A stretch of 64,000 nucleotides of DNA from an uncultured bacterium (lineage in GTDB: Bacteria; Bacillota; Clostridia; Lachnospirales; Lachnospiraceae). Location of the stretch: positions 1 to 64,000 of the forward strand of contig CAMWUN010000011.1 in NCBI GenBank assembly GCA_947177425.1. The letters run 5' to 3'. The notes under the pieces are model-generated. The model did not search any database, was not told where the DNA came from, and was given only the letters and a program-made list of their open reading frames with translations. This document shows positions 17,699 to 26,565 of the stretch, piece after piece. The position numbers and the translations under genes are program-made. Each line of letters begins with the position of its first letter. The stretch's first letter is position 1.

Positions 17699-18613
17699 AT
17701 GGCTGACAGTAAGACGAAGACCAGCAAGAAAAAGAATTACAATAACATGGCCTACGTGTTTGTGCTGCCGTTTATAGCGGTATTTCTCATTTTCAGTGTG
17801 TATCCGGTACTGCGTACGCTGCAGATATCCTTTGCTACTTATAAAGGATTCGGGGACATGAAGTTTGTGGGCCTTAAGAATTATATACGTGTGTTACAGG
17901 ATCAGTATTTCTGGACAGCGCTCTTAAATACAATAAAAATCTGGAGCGTAAACATTGTTCTGCAGTTGGGAATCGCTTTCCTTTTAACAATTGCATTCAG
18001 TGATATTAAGTTTAAACTGAAAGGTCTTGGATTTTTCAGGGCGGTTTATTATCTGCCCAATATCATAGCGGCTACTTCCGTTGCGTTCCTGTTCAAGACC
18101 CTGCTGGACTGGAGATATGGAACCATCAACCAGATTCTGGCAAAATTTGGCGTGGACTCGCCTATCAACTGGCTGGGACAGCCGGTGACAGCGCAGCTTT
18201 CTATTTCCCTGATTCAGACGTGGATGTGGTTCGGCAACTCCTTTATCATGCTGATGGCCGGAGTACAGGGAATTAACAAGGATTATTTCGAGGCGGCATC
18301 CATCGACGGTGCAGGACGCTGGAAGAGTTTTTATTACATTACCCTTCCGCTGCTACGCCCCATTTTATTATATGTGACCATTACTTCCTTGATTGGAGGT
18401 ATCCAGATGTTCGATTTACCGTTCCTGATTGGCACAGTAAACGGAGAACCTCTCGGGGCAACACAGACGGCTATCATGTATCTGTATAAGTTTGGATTTG
18501 CAAGCAGGCCGAAGCAGGTCGGCTATGCTTCCGCAATCGCATATATACTGTTCCTGATGATTTTGATTATTTCTTTGATACAGTTCAAAGTAATGAACAG
18601 AAAGGAGGACTAA
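17699..18613 (+). CDS. Sugar ABC transporter permease, MalF/UgpA type
   Basis: The 304-residue membrane protein has about six transmembrane helices, the first near residues 19-41 (YVFVLPFIAVFLIFSVYPVL). The EAA loop EAASIDGAGRWKSFYYITLPLL is the docking site for the transporter ATPase. It forms a heterodimer with the following permease. The start at 17699 is 8 bases after GGAGG. No ATPase gene lies nearby, which in this sugar-transporter class usually means that a shared MsmK/MsiK-type ATPase encoded elsewhere energises the importer. Confidence 0.93.
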   Translation: MADSKTKTSKKKNYNNMAYVFVLPFIAVFLIFSVYPVLRTLQISFATYKGFGDMKFVGLKNYIRVLQDQYFWTALLNTIKIWSVNIVLQLGIAFLLTIAFSDIKFKLKGLGFFRAVYYLPNIIAATSVAFLFKTLLDWRYGTINQILAKFGVDSPINWLGQPVTAQLSISLIQTWMWFGNSFIMLMAGVQGINKDYFEAASIDGAGRWKSFYYITLPLLRPILLYVTITSLIGGIQMFDLPFLIGTVNGEPLGATQTAIMYLYKFGFASRPKQVGYASAIAYILFLMILIISLIQFKVMNRKED

Positions 18614-18616
18614 GAG

Positions 18617-19444
18617 ATGGCTGGAAAAGTAAAAAAAGTAGTTTTATATCTGGTATTAAGCTTACTGGCAGTTGTCTGTATGGTTCCCTTTCTGCTGATG
18701 CTTGTCAATGCCACCAGAAGCGGAAGAGAGATTATGACTTCCTTTACGCTGATTCCGGGGAACAGCCTGAAAGACAACTGGAACGCTGTGTTTGGTTTCT
18801 TCAATCTGTTCCAGGGATTGTGGAACAGCTTTAAGGTAGCGGTGCCTGCAACGATTCTGACATCTTATTTCTCTGCTCTGACGGCATATGCCCTGGCAGT
18901 GTACAAATTTAAAGGCAAAAACATTATTTTTTATACCATCGTCATATTTATGATGATTCCCGGGCAGCTCAGCCTGATTGGTTTCTACAATCTGGTTTCC
19001 GGGCTGAAAATGATTGACTCTTATGTACCCTTAATCATTCCGGCCATTGCAGCGCCCGGTACCGTGTTCTTCTTAAAACAGTATCTGGAATCCGTGCTTC
19101 CCATGTCCCTGCTTGAAGCGGCAAGGATTGATGGCGCTAAGGAAATAACCATTTTCCACAAGATTGTATTCCCGATTATGGTACCCGGCGTGGCTACCAT
19201 GGCAATCGGCGGGTTCATCGGAAACTGGAACTCCTACCTGATTCCTTTGCTTTTGCTGAACACACCCAGGAAATTCACTTTGCCTGTTATGATTGCTTCA
19301 TTGAATGCATCAAAGGACATTGGCACCAATCAGGGAGCTATTTATATGGCCCTTGCTGTTTCCATCGTCCCGATTCTGATAGTATTCTGCTTCTGCTCAA
19401 AGTACATTATAAGCAGTATTTCAGCGGGCAGCGTAAAAGAATAA
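18617..19444 (+). CDS. Sugar ABC transporter permease, MalG/UgpE type
   Basis: The partner permease has 275 residues and about six membrane helices. Its EAA loop reads EAARIDGAKEITIFHKIVFPIMVPG. It starts three bases after the upstream permease, with AGGAGG in the overlap region, so the two are translationally linked. Its role is to form the second half of the membrane channel for the sugar bound by the lipoprotein at 16171. The gene is followed by an inverted repeat (GTCGCTC near 19454 with GAGCGGC near 19480) that may end the transcript, and then by a dispersed palindromic repeat. Confidence 0.93.
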   Translation: MAGKVKKVVLYLVLSLLAVVCMVPFLLMLVNATRSGREIMTSFTLIPGNSLKDNWNAVFGFFNLFQGLWNSFKVAVPATILTSYFSALTAYALAVYKFKGKNIIFYTIVIFMMIPGQLSLIGFYNLVSGLKMIDSYVPLIIPAIAAPGTVFFLKQYLESVLPMSLLEAARIDGAKEITIFHKIVFPIMVPGVATMAIGGFIGNWNSYLIPLLLLNTPRKFTLPVMIASLNASKDIGTNQGAIYMALAVSIVPILIVFCFCSKYIISSISAGSVKE

Positions 19445-19492
19445 CAAACATACAGTCGCTCTTTTGTCTAATGACAGGGGAGCGGCTTTCCT

Positions 19493-19519
19493 GTTACTGT
19501 TCATTCCGTGACCAGTAAC
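19493..19519. repeat. Dispersed palindromic repeat, compact copy
   Basis: GTTACTGTTCA (19493-19503), loop TTCCG, TGACCAGTAAC (19509-19519). It has the same half-sites as the copies at 6138-6164 and 33603-33642 and sits in the intergenic space between a permease gene and a new promoter. Confidence 0.7.
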
Positions 19520-19557
19520 GCTTTCCTGCCGCTGGACAGGCGGGATTCCATCCATAC

Positions 19558-19586
19558 TTGAGATTATGATTACTTTTAGGTATAAT
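19558..19586 (+). promoter_or_regulatory. Sigma-A promoter for the binding-protein/two-component genes
   Basis: TTGAGA (19558-19563), 17-base spacer, TATAAT (19581-19586). It lies 46 bases before the lipoprotein start at 19633 and shows that this gene group is transcribed separately from the importer operon. Confidence 0.65.
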
Positions 19587-19632
19587 TGATATATCGCATT
19601 AGAGAAAACGGAAAGAGAAGGAAGGGCAAAGG

Positions 19633-21210
19633 ATGAGGAAGGGTATCTTTTGGGCGCTGCTGGGGGTGTTGTTTTTAACGGCCTGTAGCAGAAGTGAAGG
19701 GGCAGCAGGGGACATGGCAGCAGGGGATGAGGAAACGGTTACACTGGACTGGTATATTAATTTTACATGGTACAGCACCCCCTGGGGCGGTAATGTTGTC
19801 TCTGACGCAATCACACAAAAGACGGGAGTAAGCGTTAACTTTCTTTCGCCTGTCGGCAACCCGGAGGAGAAATTCAACGCACTGCTTTCGTCCGATTCCC
19901 TGCCCGATATCATTACTCTGGGATGGTGGGAAAACCAGGCGGACGAAATGATAGAGGAGGATATGGTCTATGCGCTGAATGAACTGGCTGATAAGTATGA
20001 TCCTTATTTCTGGGAGGCGGCTGACCCGGAGACGGTTTCCTGGTACACCAGGGAGGACGGGAACATTTACTGTTATCCCAGTTCATCCTTTACTCCGGAT
20101 GATTATGAGGAACATGACAATATCGGTTCCAACCAGACCTTTCTTGTGCGGAAAGATATTTATGAGGCATTGGGATGTCCGGACATGTCCACCAAAGAAG
20201 GATTTACGGATGCAGTCAAGCGGGCCGCCCGGATGTTTCCACAGGTGGACGGTTATCCCCTGATACCTATAGGGGCCCACGAATTCAACAATGCAGGCTG
20301 TGTGTCTTTTGACCAGTACCTGCAGAATTTTCTGGCAGTTCCCTATGAAAAGGAGGGAAAGTTTTATGACAGGTATACGGATTCCGAATATATCGGCTGG
20401 CTGAAAACCTTCCGGGAACTGGGGGAGGAAGGGTATCTGACCAATGATATCTTTATCGACCAGCGGACCCAGATGGAAGAGAAAATGGCGAGAGGGCAGT
20501 ATTTTTGTATGATATACCAGCGGACTGATATGGCGGGAATCCAGTCGGAACTTTACTCCAAAAATCTGAACCGGATTTATATGGCGGTGGATGGGCCCCG
20601 GAATAGTGCAGGAGACGATCCGGTGCTTCCGGGGGGAGGCATTAATGGCTGGACGGTGACATTTATCTCCAAGGACTGTTCCTGCCCGGACAGGGCGATT
20701 AAGCTGTTTTCTTATCTGATAAGCGATGAGGGGCAGAAAATGGTTTATCTGGGAGTGGAAGGCGTTACTTATGACATGGTGGACGGGAAACCGGTGGTAA
20801 AGAAGGAAGTGCAGGAACTTCTAAGCAGTGACCGGGGCAGATATGATGCCCTTTACGGGGCGGACGACGCTTACTGGATGTTCCAGGATAATGTCAGGCA
20901 GCTTAAGTGGCGGCAGCCGGCTGCTCCCCCTAACGGACAGCTTGAGGAATGGACTTTCCCCTACACCCATTACATGGCCCAGTATGAAATAAGATTTGAC
21001 AGGAACAGCAAGGCGGGGGAGGCGGATGCCAATATCAAAAAACTTTGGAGCCAGACACTTCCCAATCTTCTGCTGGCTCCCACAGAAGAGGAATTTGACC
21101 GTATACTGGAGGAATTTACAACAGAAAGGGAAAAACTTGGATTTGCTCTGGTCATGGAGGAAAGTACACGGCAGGTGCAGGAGACGAAGGAAAAGCTTTC
21201 CCTGCAATAG
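19633..21210 (+). CDS. Extracellular solute-binding lipoprotein, possible sensor subunit
   Basis: The 525-residue protein has a lipoprotein signal (MRKGIFWALLGVLFLTAC, Cys18) and a long family-1 binding fold of the LipO type (GVSVNFLSPVGNPEEKFNALLSSDSLPDIITLGWW). No permease genes accompany it; the next two genes encode a sensor kinase and its regulator. It therefore may present ligand to the kinase, or it may lend ligand to the importer encoded upstream. The Trp- and Tyr-rich sequence is typical of carbohydrate binding. It has its own promoter at 19558. Confidence 0.85.
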   Translation: MRKGIFWALLGVLFLTACSRSEGAAGDMAAGDEETVTLDWYINFTWYSTPWGGNVVSDAITQKTGVSVNFLSPVGNPEEKFNALLSSDSLPDIITLGWWENQADEMIEEDMVYALNELADKYDPYFWEAADPETVSWYTREDGNIYCYPSSSFTPDDYEEHDNIGSNQTFLVRKDIYEALGCPDMSTKEGFTDAVKRAARMFPQVDGYPLIPIGAHEFNNAGCVSFDQYLQNFLAVPYEKEGKFYDRYTDSEYIGWLKTFRELGEEGYLTNDIFIDQRTQMEEKMARGQYFCMIYQRTDMAGIQSELYSKNLNRIYMAVDGPRNSAGDDPVLPGGGINGWTVTFISKDCSCPDRAIKLFSYLISDEGQKMVYLGVEGVTYDMVDGKPVVKKEVQELLSSDRGRYDALYGADDAYWMFQDNVRQLKWRQPAAPPNGQLEEWTFPYTHYMAQYEIRFDRNSKAGEADANIKKLWSQTLPNLLLAPTEEEFDRILEEFTTEREKLGFALVMEESTRQVQETKEKLSLQ

Positions 21211-21241
21211 TACGGAATTCCCCCGCAATAGGGAGAGATTT

Positions 21242-23107
21242 ATGAATGGTTTGAGGAAAATATTTTCTGGATATAAGCTGAATACGAAATTCACCATTAT
21301 CTGCCTGTTTTTTGTGGCTATTCCCATGATAGGGCTTTCAGGATGGCTGTTCTGGCTGATGGAGCAGAATCTGGTCAGTGAAAAGTTAAACGCCATGGAG
21401 TACAAAATGGGTAAAAGCTATGACCAGATTGTGACGAACGTGGATTCCATCAACATGTCCACCCAGTTTCTGTTAAGCGACCAGTCCCTTAAAGAATTTC
21501 TTACTGCACGGAAACGGGGGGAGGAGTTTTCCACCAGTGAACTTATGGATTTTTATAACAGGGATATCGCTTCCCTGGAGCGGATGGTCAACAGTAATAA
21601 TTATCTTTATCAGGTACGGATATACGTGGACGATGACGGCATACAGGAGATGATGCCCATCCTGTACCGTATGGAACGGATGAAAAAGCAGGATTTTGCT
21701 GAAGATGGGGAACTTTGGGGCTGGAAATATAATTATGTTGACAGACTTTTTTCCAATTATGAACAGTTTTCCGGGGACAGGAAGATTTTGTCCAGACTGA
21801 CTCCTGTGGAAATATATGGACTTGGGGAAATAGGCATCATAGAAGCCGCTATGTATATGGACACTATGTTTCCGCTGGTATATGATTCCACAAAGGATGA
21901 GTGGAGCTGTTTTGTGGATGGGGAAGGGAACTATTATTTTGCACAGGAGGAAGTCCCTGCCCGGGATAAGCTTCTGGCCAGGGAGATTGTGGAGGAAAAT
22001 AGCGGACAGCATACTTTGCGAACTGGCCTTATGTTAAATGAAAAAGCCCTAAAAGAGACACAGGTTTACTACAAAAAATCAGAGGATAAAAGGCTGGTGG
22101 TGGGATATCAGGAAATAAAGGAGCTGGGGGGAGCCATCATAAGCGTCAATGATTTTACTGCGGATTTAAATAACATTTACCGGCAGCGTGCCATGTTTAT
22201 CATTATCGGTGGGCTGGTTATGGCACTTTTAGCCTGGGCGGTAAACAGTGTGGCCAAGGGGATGCTGGGGCAGTTCTATAGTATTCTTCATTCTATCAGG
22301 GAAGTGCAGAAGGGAGACTTAAGCGTTGTCATTGAAAACTGTGGAAGGGATGAAATGGGAGAACTGGGAAGCCAGATTAATAAGATGCTGGTGAATATCA
22401 AACAGCTTACGGATGATAATTTAAATCATGAGCTGCTTATGAAAAACACCCAGATACGGGCATTGCAGAATCAGATTAACGCCCATTTCATATATAATGT
22501 GCTGGAGTCTGTCAAGATGATGGCGGAGATAGATGAAAAGTATGAAATTTCTGATGCCATTACATCGCTGGGCAAACTTCTGCGCTATAGTATGAAATGG
22601 ACCAATGCCAATGTGACGGTGGCGGAAGAACTGGAATATATCCGCAATTATTTAAGCCTGATCAACCTGCGGTTTGATTATGAGATTTATCTGTCTGTCA
22701 ATATGCCGGACAGCATATTGATGCAGAAGATTCCCAAAATGTCCTTACAGCCGGTGGTGGAAAACGCCATTTACCATGGGATTGAACAGATGGCGGAGGA
22801 TACCAACATCTACATGAAAGGGATTGTGGACGGGGAGGACTGCATCATAGAAATCACGGACGCGGGAAGAGGCATGAGCGAGGCGGAAGTGGAAGACCTG
22901 TACAAAAAAATAAACGGGGAGCTGGAAGCCTCTGGCGGCTCGGGAAACGGCATAGGGTTAAAAAATGTGCAGGACCGCATTAAGATTAATTTTGGGGAAA
23001 GATATGGGATTGAAATTGCATCAAAACTGGGATGCTATACTAAAATTATGATTCGCATCCCAATGGCGGAGAAGGGTGCTGCTTTGCAGACGGGAGGAGA
23101 AAAGTGA
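21242..23107 (+). CDS. Sensor histidine kinase, YesM/LytS type
   Basis: A 621-residue membrane kinase. A transmembrane helix lies at about 18-38 (FTIICLFFVAIPMIGLSGWLFW), a large extracellular sensor follows, and a second helix is near 318-338. HAMP comes next (GQFYSILHSIREVQKGDLSV), then the phospho-acceptor block QNQINAHFIYNVLESVK (His415) and an ATPase domain (MSLQPVVENAIYHGIE, DAGRGMSEAE, GNGIGLKNVQDRI). The usual Pro before the acceptor His is Ala here. Its stop overlaps the start of the regulator gene by four bases. Start at 21242 after GGGAGA. The sensor domain probably detects a sugar, directly or through the upstream lipoprotein. Confidence 0.92.
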   Translation: MNGLRKIFSGYKLNTKFTIICLFFVAIPMIGLSGWLFWLMEQNLVSEKLNAMEYKMGKSYDQIVTNVDSINMSTQFLLSDQSLKEFLTARKRGEEFSTSELMDFYNRDIASLERMVNSNNYLYQVRIYVDDDGIQEMMPILYRMERMKKQDFAEDGELWGWKYNYVDRLFSNYEQFSGDRKILSRLTPVEIYGLGEIGIIEAAMYMDTMFPLVYDSTKDEWSCFVDGEGNYYFAQEEVPARDKLLAREIVEENSGQHTLRTGLMLNEKALKETQVYYKKSEDKRLVVGYQEIKELGGAIISVNDFTADLNNIYRQRAMFIIIGGLVMALLAWAVNSVAKGMLGQFYSILHSIREVQKGDLSVVIENCGRDEMGELGSQINKMLVNIKQLTDDNLNHELLMKNTQIRALQNQINAHFIYNVLESVKMMAEIDEKYEISDAITSLGKLLRYSMKWTNANVTVAEELEYIRNYLSLINLRFDYEIYLSVNMPDSILMQKIPKMSLQPVVENAIYHGIEQMAEDTNIYMKGIVDGEDCIIEITDAGRGMSEAEVEDLYKKINGELEASGGSGNGIGLKNVQDRIKINFGERYGIEIASKLGCYTKIMIRIPMAEKGAALQTGGEK

Positions 23108-24573
23108 AGACACTTTTGATTGTGGAGGACGAAAAATTAATACGACAGGGAATCAAGGCCATGATCCAGCGCAGCGGTGTTCCGGTGGACAATATTCTGG
23201 AATGCGGCAATGGGGAAATGGCTCTGGAAATTTTAAAGATGCAGAAGGTGGATGTGATGTTTACCGATATCCGTATGCCCAAAATGGACGGCATTGCCCT
23301 GGTGAAAGCCATGCAGGAACTGCCTCACATTCCGTTGACCGTTGCAGTCAGCGGTTATGATGATTTCACTTACGCGGTGGAGATGATGCGGATGGGCGTA
23401 AGGGAATATATTTTGAAGCCTGTGGACAGGGATAAGGTTAAGGAGGTGCTGCAAAAACTTAATTCCGAGGTGACGAAAGGCAGGGAGAGCGAAAGAAAGG
23501 ACAGGAGTCTTGGCTGTCAGCAGCTTAAGTATGCCATATTAAATGACAATCTCACAGAGGCAGAAAAGAAACTGCTGGTAAGACAGTGTGAGGATACGTT
23601 TCTGGCAGGGGAATATCTGGTTATCCTTACTAACAGTGCGGGGGATATATCAGACGACCCCCTGGAGAACTGCCCCTATATTTATCTGGATGCGGTGGAT
23701 GGATATGACTTGTTTATTACCGGTGAAAAGTATCTGCCCATACTGCTGAAAGATGAACTTGCCGGACGATGTGTGGGAATCAGCAGTCCCTGTACTGGAA
23801 TCGAAAGCTTAAAGAGAGCATTCAAAGAAGCCTTAATTGCGCGCAAAGAGGCATTTTATCTGGGAAAAGAATATGTGGTTTACGGGGAAATATCTGTGGG
23901 AAAGGAAAACGGCCTGCGGATGGAGGAATCCGCGGTGGAGCAGATTGTGCACCAGCTTGGTACGGACAAATATGAGGATGCTTTAAGGCAGATAAAGCGG
24001 ATTTTTAAAAATGCAGCGCTGGGAGGGTACACGCCGGAACAGGTAGAAGAGAGCGTGGAAAAGCTGCTGGATGGAATCCTTACCACCTATGCCAACATAT
24101 TGAAGACAGAAAAGGAAGCAGTCAGGGAATATTATGCCATCTATGGTTTTAATTCATTTTCAGAGTATGAATCAGAAGTCTTAGGATGGCTGACCAACTT
24201 CTGTGACACCTTAAACAGCCGCTTTGATGATTATAAAAACAAGCAGAAAATTCAGCAGGCAGTCAGATATATCAAGGAGAATTATGATAAGGATCTGAAT
24301 ATGGCGGTGGTATCCAATCATATTTCCATGAATTATTCGTTGTTTTCCTATGTATTTAAGCAGTATACAGGAAACAATTTCGTGAACTATTTAAAGGAAA
24401 TCAGAATACAGGAGGCAAAAAGACTGTTGGAAGAGACGGATATGAAGGTTGTTGACATCAGCGGAAAAGTAGGATATGAGAACGAAAAGCATTTTATGAA
24501 GACCTTTAAGGCATCCTGCGGGGTATCCCCCACAGAATACCGGAAAAACATGCAGTTTAAAGGGAAGGATTAA
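23104..24573 (+). CDS. AraC-type response regulator, YesN type
   Basis: The 489-residue protein starts at GTG 23104 after GGGAGGAG. It has a receiver domain (VEDEKLIRQG; phosphorylated Asp55 in FTDIRMPKMDG; KPVD switch region), a long middle region, and a C-terminal AraC double helix-turn-helix (about 385-485: IKENYDKDLNMAVVSNHISMNYSLFSYVFKQYTG, VGYENEKHFMKTFKASCGVSPTEYRKN). It is the output partner of the overlapping kinase and most likely activates the sugar importer and phosphorylase genes upstream. A terminator overlaps its stop codon. Confidence 0.94.
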   Translation: MKTLLIVEDEKLIRQGIKAMIQRSGVPVDNILECGNGEMALEILKMQKVDVMFTDIRMPKMDGIALVKAMQELPHIPLTVAVSGYDDFTYAVEMMRMGVREYILKPVDRDKVKEVLQKLNSEVTKGRESERKDRSLGCQQLKYAILNDNLTEAEKKLLVRQCEDTFLAGEYLVILTNSAGDISDDPLENCPYIYLDAVDGYDLFITGEKYLPILLKDELAGRCVGISSPCTGIESLKRAFKEALIARKEAFYLGKEYVVYGEISVGKENGLRMEESAVEQIVHQLGTDKYEDALRQIKRIFKNAALGGYTPEQVEESVEKLLDGILTTYANILKTEKEAVREYYAIYGFNSFSEYESEVLGWLTNFCDTLNSRFDDYKNKQKIQQAVRYIKENYDKDLNMAVVSNHISMNYSLFSYVFKQYTGNNFVNYLKEIRIQEAKRLLEETDMKVVDISGKVGYENEKHFMKTFKASCGVSPTEYRKNMQFKGKD

Positions 24574-24586
24574 GACCTTCCCTTTT
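24559..24586 (+). terminator. Terminator after the response regulator
   Basis: AAAGGGAAGG (24559-24568) pairs with CCTTCCCTTT (24577-24586), and the T run continues to 24587. The stem contains the regulator's stop codon. It also stands between two convergent genes. Confidence 0.8.
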
Positions 24587-24588
24587 TG

Positions 24589-26550
24589 CTACAATAAATT
24601 GGCCTGCGAAGGGTGACAGCGTTTGCTGCGTTTATCCTCATACATAAGCTGGCTGGCAGTCTCGAACATTTCCACAAGATCGGAGGGAGAGCGGGGAATC
24701 TGCACGCAAAAACCACAGCTTGCCTGGATTCTGTATTCCTTGGTGTGAAGCTTATTGTAATTGTCCAGATATTTGTGGACGCTGTCAATCAGCCAGGCGG
24801 CTTTTGCTGTATTGCAGCCGGGGGAAAGAATCTGGAACTGGTCGCCCCCCTGGCGGGAGCAGATATCTGTTTCGCCGGCGGAACTTTCCAGGGCATGGGC
24901 CAGCACCTGGATGGCAAAGTTTCCTTCTCCGTGTCCGAAAGTATCATTAATCTTTTTTAAACCGTCTAAATCAAACATAAAGGCTGCTACAGACTGTTCG
25001 TCTTCGATTGCTTTCTCGAAGACGGGAGTGGAGAGGAGCTTAAAGCCCTGACGGTTCAAAAGTCCTGTAAGCTCGTCTTTGGTATAGATATCCTCAAGAC
25101 GTCCCACCAGCAGCCCCAGATTTTTCTTGTCGCACAGGCTCTTTAGCATGTTGTTGACATTTAAGAGCCAGGAGATAAAGGAAAAGGAATAGCCAATCCG
25201 GTCATCCGTAAAGGAAAGGGCAATATACCCAAAGCTTCTTTCACCGAAAAATAAAGGGGCGTATATATAGGAAAAGGCTCCATTGTCATAAAGATAATCG
25301 GGCAGGGTATTGCGCTTGGTGAAAGTACATTCAGGGAGTCGTTTCCCGTCCCTGACTGCAAGCTTTAGCAAAACCGTGTCGGAATCAGCATCGCTTCCGT
25401 CTGCCAGAGTCAGTTCCCTGATATGGCCGGAAATCCGGTCCCAGTCTTCGTAAAGGCACAGGTAAAATTCCCTGCACCCGTCAAGGGACTGGACAAAACC
25501 CGCAAGAATATCCATGCCGCTGTCGATATCCTCCACATCCTGCAGATTTGCGGACATATGCATGTTTAAAATCATGTTTTCTTCCAAATCGGCAACCCGC
25601 TGGTCTAATTTCCTTGCATAAGAGTAGGAAAAAACGCTCTGGCTGCAGGAACAGCCGCAGGAAGTCTTATAGCTGGGGGCCGCCAAAACGGTAGTGACAA
25701 AGGTCTCCGCCTCCTTATCGTTTTTGTCAGCAGGCAGGCTTGTGCAGCGGGCAGGTGTCTGATGGGAAAGTCTGAAAATCTGCTCCACCGCCGTTTCCCC
25801 TACCTGGTCAATGGGGAAAGTTACGGAGGTGAGAAGGGGAGAGGTCATCTGTCCAAATTCCAGAGTGTCGCACCCGGTTATGGCAATCTGCTCCGGGATA
25901 CGGCAGCCCCGCTCTTTTAAAAGGGAGATTACAGAAAGGGCTATTTTGTCGTTGTAGCAGACAATTGCTTCCGGGGCAGGGGTCAGCGCCAGAATCTGGT
26001 CAAGTTTCTGGCTGATATCTGCTTCTGAAAAACTGCAGGAGAAGATACGGCCTTCACAGGAAAGTGAAAGCGCTTCCATCCCTTCCATGAATACCTGTCT
26101 GCGCAGGGCGTCAGAGTCGGTCTGCACGCTGCTGCCCAGATAGCAGATATTTTTCAGATGATGTACATTTCCAAGATGCATTACCAAATCTTTGACTGGT
26201 TTATGATTTTCAAGGACAATCCGGGGATAGATGGATTCCTCCTGGCAGATATCCACTACAGGGCATGAAAAATGGTCTTTCAGATAGTTTCTGATATCCC
26301 GACCCAAAGTGGACATAAAATAAGTGCTGGAAACCAGAATAATGCCTGCATAATTGCCGGGCCTTGGAATATGTAAGATACTGGATTCCCCGGCAACATA
26401 ATCGCCTAAATTCTCCCCGTCATTGGAGGCAAAAAACTCGACCCGGTATCCGTACTCTTTTGCTTTTTTGACAATGCCGGAGCAGAGCCGGTTCTGGTAA
26501 TCTCCATAAATGTGGGAAATAAATACTCCGATTTTCTTCATCTGATACAT
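24589..26550 (-). CDS. Periplasmic-binding-like sensor fused to a GGDEF domain
   Basis: About 653 residues. The N-terminal 290 resemble the sugar-binding part of LacI-type regulators (IGVFISHIYGDYQNRLCSGIVKKAKEYGYRVEFF, AIVCYNDKIALSVISLLKERG, ITGCD) but no DNA-binding helix-turn-helix precedes it and there is no signal peptide. A Cys cluster (TSCGCSCSQ) and a GAF-like middle follow, then a C-terminal GGDEF domain (DELTGLLNRQGF, FDLDGLKKINDTFGHGEGN). The signature reads GGDQF with Gln571 for the usual Glu, so cyclase activity is uncertain. The likely role is a cytosolic sugar-responsive c-di-GMP enzyme or effector. It is co-transcribed behind the ABC-F gene with a 15-base gap. Confidence 0.8.
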   Translation of the reverse strand: MYQMKKIGVFISHIYGDYQNRLCSGIVKKAKEYGYRVEFFASNDGENLGDYVAGESSILHIPRPGNYAGIILVSSTYFMSTLGRDIRNYLKDHFSCPVVDICQEESIYPRIVLENHKPVKDLVMHLGNVHHLKNICYLGSSVQTDSDALRRQVFMEGMEALSLSCEGRIFSCSFSEADISQKLDQILALTPAPEAIVCYNDKIALSVISLLKERGCRIPEQIAITGCDTLEFGQMTSPLLTSVTFPIDQVGETAVEQIFRLSHQTPARCTSLPADKNDKEAETFVTTVLAAPSYKTSCGCSCSQSVFSYSYARKLDQRVADLEENMILNMHMSANLQDVEDIDSGMDILAGFVQSLDGCREFYLCLYEDWDRISGHIRELTLADGSDADSDTVLLKLAVRDGKRLPECTFTKRNTLPDYLYDNGAFSYIYAPLFFGERSFGYIALSFTDDRIGYSFSFISWLLNVNNMLKSLCDKKNLGLLVGRLEDIYTKDELTGLLNRQGFKLLSTPVFEKAIEDEQSVAAFMFDLDGLKKINDTFGHGEGNFAIQVLAHALESSAGETDICSRQGGDQFQILSPGCNTAKAAWLIDSVHKYLDNYNKLHTKEYRIQASCGFCVQIPRSPSDLVEMFETASQLMYEDKRSKRCHPSQANLL

Positions 26551-26565
26551 AGGTATCAATCCTCC

